64,000 nucleotides of DNA from Humulus lupulus (Eukaryota > Streptophyta > Magnoliopsida > Rosales > Cannabaceae), in assembly GCF_963169125.1 (NCBI RefSeq), contig NC_084798.1:200937481-201001480 (forward strand), written 5' to 3'. Of the stretch, positions 10,396 to 21,083 are shown piece by piece. The translations under genes were made by a program, and so were the position numbers. The notes beneath the pieces are model-generated. The model saw only the letters and a program-made list of their open reading frames with translations. It had not been told where the DNA came from and ran no database searches. Position 1 is the stretch's first letter; each line of letters starts with the position of its first letter.

Positions 10396-11776
10396 AGACT
10401 ATAGCCTAAAGTTGGCTAACTGGCGCACCAGCAACTCTATACCAGCTCTGGTCATATCCTCTGCCAACTCTCTGGATATCTGTCCCGCATTTTTTATTTT
10501 TTCTAGACCCTTCCAACTTAAGGCATCTGCCACCACGTTGGCCAACGCCTCTGTCTCATGATCAGGTCTTTCTGTGTGAAAAAGTACTTTAGGCTCTTGT
10601 GGTCAGTGTATATCTCACACTTCTCCCCATAAAGGTAATTCTTCCATACCTTTAATGAAAAGACCATTGCTACCAACTCTAGATCATGAGTGGGTAACTC
10701 TATTCATACTCTTTCAACGGTTGTGATGCATAGGAAATCACCTTCCCTAACTGCATAAGAACACAACCCAAACCTTGATGTGAGGCATCAAAGTATATCA
10801 CGAAATTCTCGTGATTTGCTGGAAGACATAGAACTAGAGCTGTGATCAATCCCTGCTTCAACTCTTGGAAGTTGTTCTCACACTTATCTGACCACACAAA
10901 CTTTTGATTCTTGCGTGTCAGTTCAATCAATGAAGTAGCAATCCTTAAGAATCCTTCCACAAAACGTTTGTATTAACCTGCCAATCCAATGGAGCTCCTA
11001 ATCTCTAAGGCATTCATTGGCCTTGGCCAATATCTAACCACCTCAATCTTGGTTGGGTCCACCTTGATCCCATCTCTACTGACAATATGACCAAGGAAAG
11101 TTACCTGAGGTAACCAAAACTCACACTTCTTGAACTTTGCAAACAATTTGCGTTCCCTCAGTCTCTGTAGAACCAACCTCAGATGCTTCTCATGTTCTGA
11201 CTCTGATCGAGAATAAACTAGAATATCGTCAATGAAGACGATCACAAACCGTTCTAGGTAATCTTTGACCACCCTATTCATCAGATCCATAAAAGTAGCT
11301 GGGGCATTAGTTAACCCAAAGGACATGACTAAGAACTCATAATGCCCATACTTGGTGCGAAAAGCAGTCTTCGGTATATCTCCCTCCTTGATCCTCGGCT
11401 AGTGATAACCAGATCGAAGATCTATCTTTGAGAATACCATTTTACCCTGCTACTAATCAAACAAATCATCTATCCTTGGCAGAGGATACTTGTTTTTAAT
11501 TGTCAACTTATTCAGTTCTCTGTAGTCAATACACATTCTCAAAGAACATCCCTTCTTCTTTACAAACAGGACTGGTGCACCCCATTGTGAGAAAGTGGGT
11601 CTAATAAAACCCAAGTCTAACAGCTCCTGTAATTGTACCTTTAATTCTATTAACTCTATTGGGGCCATTCTGTAAGGTTCCCTAGATACTGGCTCTGTCC
11701 CTAGTGCCAGTTCAATAACAAATTCATTCTCTCTGTGTGGCGGCAACCCTGGTAAATCCTTTGGAAACAAATCCAA
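10396..11776 (-). pseudogene. Reverse transcriptase and RNase H, Tekay-like element
   Basis: Three open segments on the minus strand cover the domain. Segment 11,776-11,453 has [37 protein letters not shown] and [21 protein letters not shown]. Segment 11,326-10,973 has [17 protein letters not shown], the catalytic FIDDILVYS and [17 protein letters not shown]. Segment 10,960-10,700 is the RNase H start (TRKNQKFVWSDKCENNF, then VIYFDASHQGLGCVLMQ with the catalytic D). The rest of RNase H runs to 10,396. Segments are separated by stops or frameshifts, for example near 11,400 and 10,965. Otherwise the domain is complete and recognisable. Confidence 0.85.
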
Positions 11777-11779
11777 AAA

Positions 11780-12306
11780 TTAATAGACTAATTTAGTCTC
11801 CTTTGGGCACCACACTAGCTAAGAATCCTTCGCAACCACCTTGCAATAGATCTCTAGCCCTCAATACAGATGTCATAGGTACATAGGGTCTATGCACAAT
11901 GCCAACAAATACAAATGGATCCGTACCTTCAGGCTCAAAGGTTACCATTTTCCTTTGCAATCTATGGTTGCCCATACTTCACTAACCAATCCATACCTGG
12001 GATCATGTCAAAGTCAGTCATAACCAACTCTATCAAATCAACTGATAACTCTCTGCCCTCCACTGTCATTGGCAATGATCTAACCCATCTTCTGGATACT
12101 ACTAACTCCCTAGTGGGAAAATACGTCCTGAACCCCACAACATAATAATCACATGGTCTACCTAATCTATCAATAATTTTTCTAGCAACAAAAGAATGTG
12201 TAGCACCAGAATCAATCAAAACAGTATAAGGGATCCCAGCACTAAAAAGTTGACTTGTGACTACTGAGGGACAAGCCTCAGCTTCTGCCTGTGTCAACGT
12301 GAACAC
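11780..12306 (-). pseudogene. Aspartic protease, Tekay-like element
   Basis: The frame 12,306-11,962 contains SQLFSAGIPYTVLIDSGATHSFVA with the catalytic D-S-G, then the flap region and MDFDMIPGMDWL-like residues (DFDMIPGMDWLVKYG). This is the typical pepsin-like protease of chromoviruses. It continues after a frame change (11,975-11,793) as MGNHRLQRKMVTFEPEG towards the reverse transcriptase. The catalytic triplet is intact but the surrounding polyprotein is not. Confidence 0.8.
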
Positions 12307-12490
12307 TCAAGTTGGGGTCGAGCTGTCTGCTATTCTTGGTTATCTCTTTCTTGCCTTCAGTCAATATTTCTTTAAGTATCCCAAATCCCGCATAAAAAGC
12401 AAGCCTTTGCCCAAAACTCCCCTATATGGTGCCTCTTACATCTGGTGCACTCTAAAAATGTCCTCCAGCCCTCATTGCCGCCCTGGCGGC

Positions 12491-13400
12491 CTATTGTAAT
12501 ACCACGTGGTCTCTTATCAGGGCCTGGAGCTGGAAAGGCATCAGGAGCCTTCCTTTTCTAATCATTGCGGTCTCCACCCTACCTGAACTCATAAATGGAG
12601 GTCCCACCCTTCTAGTGTCTCTCCTGGCTGCATTCTCGCACCTGATTTTGTTCTCTATGCTCTTAGCTGTGAGCACCTTCTCAACAACCTGTGCATAGGT
12701 AGTCACTCCCATCAGTGGGCACCAGTTCCCCGGAAAACTTTGCCAATCTATCAAATTTCAAGGCATATTCAGTCACTGATGAGTTGCCCTGAAGTAATCT
12801 GCTGAACTCTTCAACCTTTGCCACCCTGATGGCATCATTGTAATACTTTTCATTAAAAAGATTTTGAAACTCTTCCCAATCCAGGACATTAACATTTCTA
12901 GTTTGGGATATCACCTCCCACCAGATTTTGGCATCCTCCCAAAACATATATGTGGCACAGGCCACCCTCTCATTACCAACCATCCTCATAAAGTCTAGGA
13001 TGATGGTAACCATACTCATCCACTGTTCGGCCTTAGCCGGATCTGCACTACCCTCAAAGACTTGAGGATGTTTTTTCCTGAACATTTCATAAAGAGGTTC
13101 CCATTTATTACAAGACTTTGGCGGCTACTCAATGGCACCATCACAGGTGGTGCCTCTGGTAAAATGTTCCATGTAGGAACTTGTTGATGTCTCATGAGGA
13201 GGAATTCTTCATCCTACCTCTATATCCAGGCTTGCAAATCAATAAACACCTGCTGCCAGTTTCCAGAAGCTGGCGTAGGGGTCTGACCCTGGTCATTATC
13301 CTGACTCTGTCTATCATTCAGTCCCTCATCTTCTTGACCAGCTGATGATTCAATCTATCTTGGAAGCATACTTCAAAGCTTATACCTTGCTGTAATAATT
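12491..13400 (-). pseudogene. gag, Tekay-like element
   Basis: The frame 13,085-12,681 gives a clear gag core: PQVFEGSADPAKAEQWMSMV, CATYMFWEDAKIWWEVIS, WEEFQNLFNEKYYNDAIR and SSVTEYALKFDRLAKF. This is the retrotransposon gag domain (FxGxxDPxxAxxW ... AxxWW ... FxxxFxxKYY). The upstream part (13,085-13,400) is proline/glutamine-rich and broken. A downstream piece to 12,491 has a C-terminal basic linker, and I do not see a clean zinc knuckle. Confidence 0.8.
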
Positions 13401-13903
13401 AATTTGGCTAGTTAGGAAGTGATAACTAAACCTCTTGCCGCCTCAAGGTCCAACATTAAGCATATAATCATTCACATTCAACAGTCATGCTAATAAGCAT
13501 GTTGATTCATATTCATATCCAAATTTGGTGCTAATAAGGAATTCCTAATATTCATAACAATTAATAATTCTAATAAGCATTTTCTAGAATACATGTATCT
13601 ATGACAACGCTAATGATCGTGTCATGACCTACATGTCCATATTATAGTGCTAATAAGCGATTCATTTGCATTCACAAGCAATATCAGTGCTAATAAGCAC
13701 ATTCTATTTAAATCATGCAGCAGTCAAGTGCCAGACCCTATCAGTATATCTCATGCTACCTAATAAGGCATACACATAAAGCATTTATATCCTATTTAAG
13801 CAGTTAAGCACATAACCACATAAATAGTTACCAAACCCTGAGTCGAGATTGTCATTAGTGGCGAGTGTACATGCCCTACATGTTTACAAGAACCCTTAAC
13901 CTT
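13401..13903. other. Untranslated leader of the Tekay-like element with a degenerate repeat
   Basis: No coding sequence is visible. The words GTGCTAATAAGC or CTAATAAGCAT recur about every 50-70 bases at 13,490-13,700, giving a loose degenerate tandem repeat between gag and the primer-binding site. Confidence 0.45.
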
Positions 13904-13923
13904 GGCACATTCTCATACCAAGT
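13904..13923 (-). other. Primer-binding site of the Tekay-like element
   Basis: On the minus strand the 5' LTR ends GGGCATTACA and is followed at once by ACTTGGTATGAGAATGTGCC. TTGGTATGAGAA closely resembles the TGGTATCAGAGC site paired by initiator methionine tRNA in many plant elements. Confidence 0.65.
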
Positions 13924-15025
13924 TGTAATGCCCAGGTTAGCCAAGACTGTTACAGTGTGTATTTGAAATAGTGCTTAATTTGCTAAATGAGTCATTAGCT
14001 AGGTCCTCTTCTTCATCATGCTTGGGCTGCGGCGCCCAAGAACAGGGTCGCGACCCGATTTGGAACAAGCCAAAATCCTCCATTTTTCCCATTTCAAAAC
14101 CCTCCATAAACCTATCCAAACATATCCAAATCCCAAAAACAAAGTTCCCAATCATCTCAATTTCCCAAAACCATGAAAACCCAAGCTTCAAACAACTCAA
14201 ATACTCATCAAAACATATAATCCAAATTCAAAACAGAAGAAAGTTTAGGAAACAGAAACTCGGAAATTCAAAGCTTAAATTACCTCTAATTATGTGTTTT
14301 CTCGCTAAATCCTCTAGCTAACAAGCTTCTAATCTTTCCTAGAATCGATATGACTCTAACCTAACTTGAATCTGAGTCTTAAAACTCAAGTTGCCTTAAA
14401 AAATGCAACCAACGATAAGAAGGGATAACGGGGGAGAGAGAGAGAGAGAGAAAGAGAGAAAGTATTTGAACGTATATCTATTTCTTTCAGGTTACTTTGA
14501 GCTTAAGTATCCTTATCTAAGACCCAAGGCTTGGGGTCCCAAAAACGCCCCTGAGGGTAAAATAGTCAAAATTCCTAGAATTACCTCATGATCTCACTAA
14601 CTCCCAATATATCCTCAAATAATCTCTCTCATTACCTAATATCACAGTAATGTACTAAATACCCAAAATACCCCTGGACTCACCCCAAGTCAAGCAATGG
14701 TCTCATTGTGAACTTGCTCCCTAGGATCTTCTCTTGCCGAGTAACCCAAATATATCCACATAATAATGTGGTCCCACACTTATATCACATATATGCCAAA
14801 TATACCCATAATGGGCCAAATTACAAAAAATGTCATTCTAATAAGAAATGGGCCCACATGCTTATTTAATACACCTAAATATTCATATCAAGTCATATTA
14901 TAATATAACACACATAATCACATAATTACATGAATATATGACACATAAACATGTAATTCCCATAATTTTCCATCCTGGCCCCCTAATCAAGGCCCTAAGC
15001 CTTATTAGGAATTTGGGACATTACA
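13924..15025 (-). repeat. 5' LTR of the Tekay-like element (internally deleted)
   Basis: On the minus strand it runs from TGTAATGTCCCAAATTCC to GGGCATTACA, 1,102 bp. Other members of the family here are about 2.3 kb (47,465 and 48,255 copies), so over half has been lost. It keeps a GA-rich run at 14,434-14,463 (CT-rich on the coding strand) and a GC-rich word pair at about 14,022-14,062. Confidence 0.75.
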
Positions 15026-16183
15026 AGAACCCTACCTTTTGGGCTAGGGGAGGAATCTATTACAATCAGCTCAGGTTTATTGACTGGGTTGGGCACAACC
15101 TCTAACTCTTGGATTAACGAAGGTGGGGAGAATCTAAAATTATGACCTCTTGGGTCCTAGGCGGATCAGGTCCTTCCTTGGGGCTGAACTCATCTATGTA
15201 CTGCCTAAAACAAGGGGCATATACACAATGACACAGGGAAGGCCAAGTCCTACAGTTTTGTATTAAAAAATGGTGGACCTAAAATTGAGAGTGTTTTCAA
15301 CCACGATGGTACCTTTGGGGTAGTTGTGATCATAGTGTACCACCATATGGTACACACATTGGAGGATGGTGGTGTTTAGGTCTGGATCAGTGTGATGACG
15401 ATAAATGAACTGGTTAGGGTTGAATCCAATTAGTCTATAACTGGTAGCAGCTTGTTCTAACTCTCTGTATCGGTATGGGTTACCTTGGCCGAAGGCGCCG
15501 GCTACTGCCGCGAACACAGCTCATTCTGGGACAGCCCCTGATTATCTTCAGGAGCTCGCCTTTTTCACACCAGCGGTGCCACGTCTTCCTCCTCTTCGAT
15601 GTCTACATTGGCTGGCAAGGATTCTTAAGGTGGGGGAGCTCAAGGATGACAAGAAGAGGAACTCAGGTCCTGAGAGTTAGCGTCTGACCTTGCTGATCAG
15701 GCTGCAGGCCACCATGGTGGCATCATTCACAACCTGATGATAGTCTTTCTCCATCGGAGGAAGACTAGACTAGGTCTCATACTGACCCCCAAGGGTCTCA
15801 AATCGCTCTATCCTTGCAAATATAGCTGTACGTGGAAAAAACTCAGTCAGAATAAAAAAATGTGTGAAAGTGATAAAACGTTCACGTTCTGAATTCATAA
15901 ACACAGAAGACTTACGAGGACAGTTGAAGTATCGGTGTCCACAGTTCTTGAACCCATTTGACATAAAGAATAAGTCTTTATAGTCATTTTGGTGGCTGTG
16001 GAGGTCGATGATGGATGTTGAATTGGGAAAGTGAGTGAGGTAGTAAAAACAATCACCTCGCCATTTCTAGTCGGGGCTGACCTTGAGGAAAAAGAAGTAC
16101 ATAATGTCTGCCAGATTGGGAACCTCCCACTCGTGCCTTAGAAACAAATATTTTAACCCCACCAAAAGTCTGTATGATTTTGG
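15026..16183 (-). pseudogene. Antisense ORF of gypsy-1, middle segment
   Basis: Minus-strand coding pieces, in order, are LRHEWEVPNLADIMYFFFLKVSPD (about 16,150-16,070), a tryptophan/tyrosine-rich stretch ending SNGFKNCGHRYFNCPRK (about 15,960-15,910), ERFITFTHFFILTEFFPRTAIFARIERFE (about 15,885-15,795) and LPPMEKDYHQVVNDATM (about 15,763-15,713). A last exon-like block reads YRLIGFNPNQFIYRHHTDPDL. This matches the middle of the putative gypsy-type transposon protein family as I remember it. It joins the first segment through the 16,184-17,283 insertion and the third through an intron that now holds the Tekay-like element. Few stops are present (near 16,066 and 15,769). Confidence 0.6.
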
Positions 16184-17283
16184 TGTTAGGAAAAATAGAT
16201 TATTGCTCAATGGAAATATGGAAAAGGCAGTATACAACTCTATGCAAAAAATACAATAGACAAGGTAATTGATTAAATAAATATTACAACTCAATTGCTC
16301 AAAATACAAGTAAATAGAAATTAGAGAAGGAAGAGAATTATAAGAACTAAAACCCTAAAACAAAAGACACCAATAAATATGTAAATAGAAATAGAAGTAG
16401 AGGATTACAAACTCAATACACTAATAATACAAGAAGAACAACATAATGAAAAGATCAATGGAAAAACAAACTCCCACACAACCAAAGTGTAGAGTAGTGG
16501 GGATCACCAAATTGAACAAGGTTCAAAACCTGTGTTCAAAAGCTTATTTCCCCCTATTCTCTAAGCACTAAGGGATCTCTCTAGGAAATAGCTCTCTGGA
16601 ATTATCAAGCCTCTATGGTGTATTTTCCAGCCAAGTGCTTTGTGGATGGAAAATGGTGTGTCTTACAAGTGAACATTAGGCTCCTATTTATAGAGTTTGA
16701 GATACCCTTTGGGTTTCAAATTCCACTAACGTCCATGGTTGTTACCAATGTTTAATTAATTGTTTATGGAATTAAAATGGAGATTTGGGAGTTATTTGGG
16801 ATGTTAGAACCGTTCAATTTGGAAAAAACTGAAAATCCACATAGGCTGTCAGCCTCACTGGCCACGGCGAGAATCATCTGTAGTCGCATCCACTGGCCTC
16901 TGTCCCCCAGGCCGCGGCCACAACCTTTTTTCAGCCAAAAAATGTCATCTTGCAAATCGTTCCAAAACGTCCCAAATCCTTTCCCACATGATTTTGTAAC
17001 CTCCAAACACCTATTGGGAGCTAAAAACATGTTTCCAACAACCATATTTCATTATGGCTTTATGAAATCCAATCGCAAATGTGTAACATATAATATACAC
17101 ATTATTGGGTAATATTTTCTGAGTTACAAATTTGTGACTGATTTTGTAACTCCAAAATATGTCACATTTGGGCACACACATGTGTCTAGTTTTGTGACTC
17201 TCAATAATATGTTACAAGGTGTGACAAATCACATTTTGTCACATTATTTAATCTAACATTATATTATATGAAATAATATAACA
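16184..17283 (-). repeat. Solo LTR (1.1-kb family) with TSD TTTGG
   Basis: The plus strand reads TGTTAGG...ATAATATAACA, 1,100 bp, with TTTGG on both sides (16,179-16,183 and 17,284-17,288). It is the same family as the LTRs at 49,741-50,838 and 54,931-56,034. The TATA-like CTATAAATAG lies on the minus strand (about 16,684-16,694), which sets the orientation. Internal sequence was lost by LTR-LTR recombination. It contains a GC-rich patch at 16,860-16,925. Confidence 0.85.
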
Positions 17284-17690
17284 TTTGGTGGGAGCTGAAA
17301 TTAACATAGTTCAGGAAGTCTACAAAATACTGGTCCAAAGGGAGGAAGGCACATGCCTTTAGGTGCTCATCACTCTAAGTTCTATAGTCGTCTTGGAGAG
17401 TGGCACAACTCCACTCTCCTTCCAGTGCAGGTGGGGCATGGGGGCCATCAACTCCCATCTCAATCCCATGAAGTAGGATCTTGTTAACCTCCCCTGAGTC
17501 GTGATCCGGGATACTATGTGCTCACCCTCGAAGAATGTGTTGAGGTCGACCACGGTTTCCCTCACCCCCACAGGGCCGAAATGAGGGGTGGGAGAGTCAG
17601 AGGCAACCTACTTGCCCTTGCCTTTTCTCTAAGCATTGGATCTCAAAGTGTTTTTATTTGCGGGGGCCATAATTTAGATCGCCTGACAAC
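17284..17690 (-). pseudogene. Antisense ORF of gypsy-1, N-terminal segment
   Basis: A minus-strand frame starts near 17,672 (MAPANKNTLRSNA) and, after a frame change, reads VDLNTFFEGEHIVSRI, GLRWELMAPMPHLHWKESG and VVPLSKTTIELRV. Then comes the SSLWTSILWTS region, which looks like a frame-shifted copy of the LPLDQYFVDFLNY block of the family. The PMP-x-LH-x-E-x-GVVPLS element and the following hydrophobic block resemble the putative gypsy-type transposon domain (PF04195-like), also seen in the gypsy-2 antisense protein. Function is unknown. Removing the adjacent solo LTR and one TTTGG copy joins this segment to SYRLLVGLKYLF in one frame. Confidence 0.55.
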
Positions 17691-17970
17691 AAAGCAGCCT
17701 ATTAGTGGAGACCTAAAATGATTACTAGCTACAGTTGTGGAGGTACGGAAATCTGAGTGTTTAAGTGGTTTAATTTTGGGATCTAAAAATTTATACGAGA
17801 TAAGTTGTGTCCTAGCCTCAACGAGTGGTACCACGTGTGGTCCTAAGTCACGCACTTTGATTTCTTAAAATTCCCTAATACTCAGGGATTCGTGTGTCAG
17901 ACTCATTAGACCCACTACTTTTATTTTGACAGCAGTTTGATGCAAAACTACTTAAGGAATCGTAACCCTT
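17691..17970 (+). other. Non-coding 3' part of gypsy-1 before the CACTA insertion
   Basis: No coding potential seen. It lies upstream (on the minus strand) of the antisense ORF, so it could hold that ORF's promoter, but I see no convincing TATA element. It continues after the CACTA insertion at 36,432. Confidence 0.4.
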
Positions 17971-18099
17971 CACTACACCAAATAATACTTTCTACAACAC
18001 ATTAATATAAGCTTATTTAAAAAGTATTATAATTGATAATATAAAAAAGCAGTAAAGTGAAAATTGGCAAAACAAATGGCACCAGACTAAAAAATGTGT

Positions 18100-18430
18100 T
18101 ATCATCCTCTCTCCTTCTCTCTCATTATTTCCTTCTTTTTTTCTTCTTTTTCATGTATTATTTTTTAATTTTCTATGTCTCATAATTCAGATCTCTCTTT
18201 CTCTTTCTCTTTCTTTTCTTCTCCTTTTCCCTCATCGTTCTCTCTTCTCTCCCTCAGATCTCTTTCTCCCACCAGACCTCTCTCCTTCACTCTTTCTTTC
18301 TCATCTGTATCTTTGTGGAGCCCAACTACCACCTTCCCCTACACGCGTCGGCTAGGGATCTTCAGAGGCCGTCGAAGCTTCAACCCACACGGGCCATCGT
18401 GGTTCCCCTGATTGGTCTTCTTTTGTAGTG
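18100..18430 (+). other. CT-rich tract near the left end of the Pack-CACTA
   Basis: Long pyrimidine runs (18,110-18,310) are followed by a more GC-rich stretch (18,315-18,415). It is open for 78 codons, but the product is only serine/phenylalanine/leucine low complexity. It looks like a captured 5' untranslated region or promoter-proximal tract. The word TTTTGTAGTG at 18,421-18,430 is an inward CACTACAAAA and could mark the end of a small CACTA-derived unit. Confidence 0.4.
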
Positions 18431-18863
18431 TAAGGGTGAGTAACTTTTCTTGGCATCGCTTTTTCTTTTGGATGATAAATTGATTGCTATGAGCTAGGAT
18501 CGTTGAATGTGGAGTGTGTGAGCTGTGATTGAGTGAGATGTGAGTATTTTTTGGACTCATTTGGGGGTTTCGATGCCCTAATGGGTTGAATTTCGGGATA
18601 CGATTGTTAATTTTTTATTATTATTATTTGTTTATGTTCTTTAATCTTTGATCTCCATCGTGTATTTGATCTCTTTTCTTTAGTCTTTGTACAACTCTGC
18701 TATGTGAATTTTTTATTTCTAAATTATTTTCGGGGCATTAAATAAATATATTTTCTCAACTAAATTATTTAACCATTAAATAAAACATTAACTGATATGT
18801 TTCCCTTAAAACGACATTTACCACACAGTTTTGTAAATTGTAATCAGAACCAATTTTTTCTAC

Positions 18864-18999
18864 CTGATACATGCGTATTCCAGTTCTGTTATTTGGGGTA
18901 GCACTGGCATTACCAGCTTCTGATTCCTCATTTTCTCCACTGCCTACAAAAATTCCACTACCAGTCATATCTTTCATTTTATACCCCGAACAAGGTTTC
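18864..18999 (-). pseudogene. Captured exon of an HN1-like (DUF4057) gene
   Basis: The minus strand shows an AG acceptor (ATTCTTCAG), a 136-bp exon and a GT donor (CAG/GTAGAA). The exon encodes KPCSGYKMKDMTGSGIFVG, then a glutamate/serine-rich link and NNRTGIRMYQ. The K-x-CSGxKMxxMTGSGIF and TG-R-MYQ motifs are diagnostic of the plant DUF4057 family, annotated as hematological/neurological-expressed-like proteins of unclear role. It is one exon only. No neighbouring DUF4057 exon is present, and the fragment points opposite to the other captured fragments. Confidence 0.75.
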
Positions 19000-19646
19000 C
19001 TGAAGAATGCAAAACAAATATAATAGAGAAGGTGCAAAACGAATCAATGGTACACTTTGATATTACAACAGAAAAACATGTAAGCCCCAGCATGTGTTTT
19101 AAAAAAAAAATGGTGTGTCCCAACGCAACAAGGAATCAATGCAATTCTAGAAAGAAAAAAAAATTAGCTCGCTCCAACAAGATATTTTAGGTGAAAATTT
19201 AAAACAACAAGTTGCAGCCAAATAAGTACAAATATTTAGCTAAGTTCTCATTAGAATGAAATATTTAAGGAAAGCGTTAATTGTTATTTTCCTTGATTAA
19301 GCTATAATGACTACTGTAATGCATGTTGGTGAATTGGATTGCTTACTTATTTATAGTAGTGTTTGAAACTAATTTGTTTGATGTGATCTGAACTAGCAAA
19401 TGAAGCTTGATTCATGAAAAAGCAAACTGGTGCAAATTCTTGCCAAGAAAAAGCAACATTCGGTAAAATACATTTCCATTGGTCTTGTGATTTTGTTATC
19501 CTTTATGTTGTACTCTTATCTTGTGATTTATTGTTGGTTTTGCAATGTGCAGGCTGCCTTATGTAAAACAAGAGGCTTGGCAATATGTGTATACATATAT
19601 ATATATATATTTATTTATTTATTTATTTGTGTTTGAATTGTTTTAG

Positions 19647-20065
19647 GCTCCTCTTTGGGAAATTTACTTTGGTCAAGTTACAGGCACTCACTCATCAGGA
19701 GAAGCTTGCTTTCTGGATCAATATCTATAATTCTTCACGATGAACGTAAATAGATGACCTCATCTAGTACTCATAGCTTCTTTTTGTTTCTTTTATGTAT
19801 ATTTTCTAAGGCTGTCATAAGTAAAATAAAAGCACTATTTTACTGTAGGCATTCCTGGACCATGGAATACCAGAGAGTCCTGAAATGGTTGTTGCCCTGA
19901 TGCAAAAGGTATGGAATATTATAGTATCAAAGTTTTCCTTTTCAATTTTTTTGTTTCTTTCAAACTAAAGACATAAACATTATCTATAATGATCAATGAT
20001 GTATATGGTTATGTTTCCTTTTAATTAGGCAACAGTAAATGTGGGGGAAAATGTGGGTAATGATT
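19647..20065 (+). pseudogene. Captured fragment of a DUF547 (MIP1-like) gene, three exons
   Basis: Three exons with introns in place: 19,647-19,745 (LFGKFTLVKL, then LTHQEKLAFWINIYNS), 19,849-19,908 (FLDHGIPESPEMVVALMQK) and a truncated one from 20,029 (ATVNVGENVGN). Together they follow the conserved core of plant DUF547 proteins, often called ternary complex factor MIP1 leucine-zipper proteins, where HQEKLAFWINIYN is the hallmark. A one-base deletion near the end of the first exon (CACGATGAAC) shifts the frame, and the third exon diverges after 11 codons. Donors GTAAAT and GTATGG and acceptors TGTAG and ATTAG are intact. Keeping introns shows DNA-level capture, not retroposition. The usual product is 500-600 residues; only about 60 are here. 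Confidence 0.85.
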
Positions 20066-20358
20066 ATGTTTCAATGATCAATGAAATCAGTGTGGCTTTA
20101 TCTAATGGGGATAATTAGTTATTGGTGCCAGTTAAATTAATTCAAACTCATCTACTTACTGACCATTGTGTAATTTCTTTCCCCATTTGTCTTGTTAAAC
20201 TGTGTAAATTGATGGTAGTTTCTTCTGGTTTACAGAAGATCTATCTAGCTTATACAAATCTTTTTCTCACTCACACTTTCCCTGTTTTTACTCTGTTTTT
20301 CGTTAAATTTGACTATAATAATACTGAATTTCTTTCTTTGAATGTTTGGTGATTTCAG

Positions 20359-20600
20359 AGTCCAGATGGTGATATTATAGATTGTGTTTTGTCTCATCAA
20401 CAACCAGCTTTTGACCATCCTTAGTTGAAGGGACGAAAGCCATTGGTAATACCAATAATTTAATTTCAAGATTTATATAAATTGAAGTGATAAATTGTTT
20501 GAATATTGTTTGAATATTATGTATTGTGCAGGAATAGGCCAAAAACTCATAAAGATCATCCTAATAGTACTATGATGAGGACTCAGGAGCTACCAAAATA
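20359..20600 (+). pseudogene. Captured fragment of a neprosin-domain (DUF239/DUF4409) gene
   Basis: The first exon (20,359-20,445; acceptor TTTCAG, donor GTAATA) encodes SPDGDIIDCVLSHQQPAFDHP, with a stop replacing the next codon, then LKGRKPL. The second (from 20,532; acceptor GTGCAG) reads RPKTHKDHPNST. The SPDGDIIDCV...QPAFDHP-x-LK motif is the neprosin activation-peptide signature of plant DUF239 proteins, secreted putative peptidases. An in-frame stop inactivates it. It lies about 300 bp after the DUF547 remnant and about 110 bp before the sulfate-transporter exon, so the junctions between unrelated genes are very tight. Confidence 0.75.
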
Positions 20601-20709
20601 TTGAGTATACTAACAGTAAGTAAATGCTAGATAAAATTAAAGAATAAAATTGTATGTTTAAATTCAAATGATTTAACTTATAAGGCCAATTTTTTTTTCT
20701 TGATATCAG

Positions 20710-20836
20710 GAATCAATAGCAATTGGAAGAACATTTGCAACCATGAAGGACTATCAGATTGATGGCAACAAAGAAATGGTGGCATTAGGAACAATGAACA
20801 TTTTTGGTTCTTTCACCTCTTATTATGTAGCTACAG
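20710..20836 (+). pseudogene. Captured exon of a group-1 sulfate transporter (SULTR)
   Basis: A 127-bp exon between ATATCAG and a GTGATC donor encodes ESIAIGRTFATMKDYQIDG, then KEMVALGTMNI and GSFTSYYVATG. This is the highly conserved EA-x-AIGRTFA-x-MKDYQ-DGNKEMVALG-MN block of plant plasma-membrane sulfate/proton symporters (transmembrane region of the SLC26-type domain). It is a single exon of a transporter normally about 650 residues long and has no internal stop. Just downstream, 21,024-21,075 has an exon-like run (LWTKLRRRRNHKEPATV) that I could not assign. Confidence 0.85.
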
Positions 20837-21083
20837 GTGATCCAGTAATAGTTGCTAAAAATTAATAAAATTTGACACATATATTATGTATTGGTAAAAC
20901 TATTAATAGTTGGTACAACAATTAACTAATACACAATGATTACCAAATATTATAGGTTTCTTCAAGTTTAATTTGGTTTTTTTATGTTTGTAAGGAAAAA
21001 GTGTTTCTTCATAGCCTTGTGGACTAAGTTGAGAAGAAGAAGGAACCACAAAGAACCGGCCACAGTAAGAGGTACAAATTCAT

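Larger units (their letters stand above)
9387..15025 (-). mobile_element. Truncated Tekay-like Ty3/gypsy element inserted in gypsy-1
   Basis: Bounded by TGTAACGCCCAGG on the left and GGGACATTACA on the right. Flanking pentamers are AGAAT (9382-9386) and AGAAC (15,026-15,030), a duplication with one mismatch. On the minus strand the order is 5' LTR (13,924-15,025), primer-binding site, gag, protease, reverse transcriptase/RNase H and the integrase N-terminus. The 3' end has suffered a deletion that joins the integrase to the middle of the left LTR near 10,150. All ORFs contain stops. The RT and integrase motifs are those of chromovirus (Del/Tekay-type) elements; the clade name is from recognition and not from a tree. 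Confidence 0.8.

Noticed and set aside
18175..18411. Open frame of 78 codons, Ser/Phe/Leu-rich
   Set aside because: It follows a CT-rich low-complexity tract and has no family resemblance. More likely a captured untranslated region.
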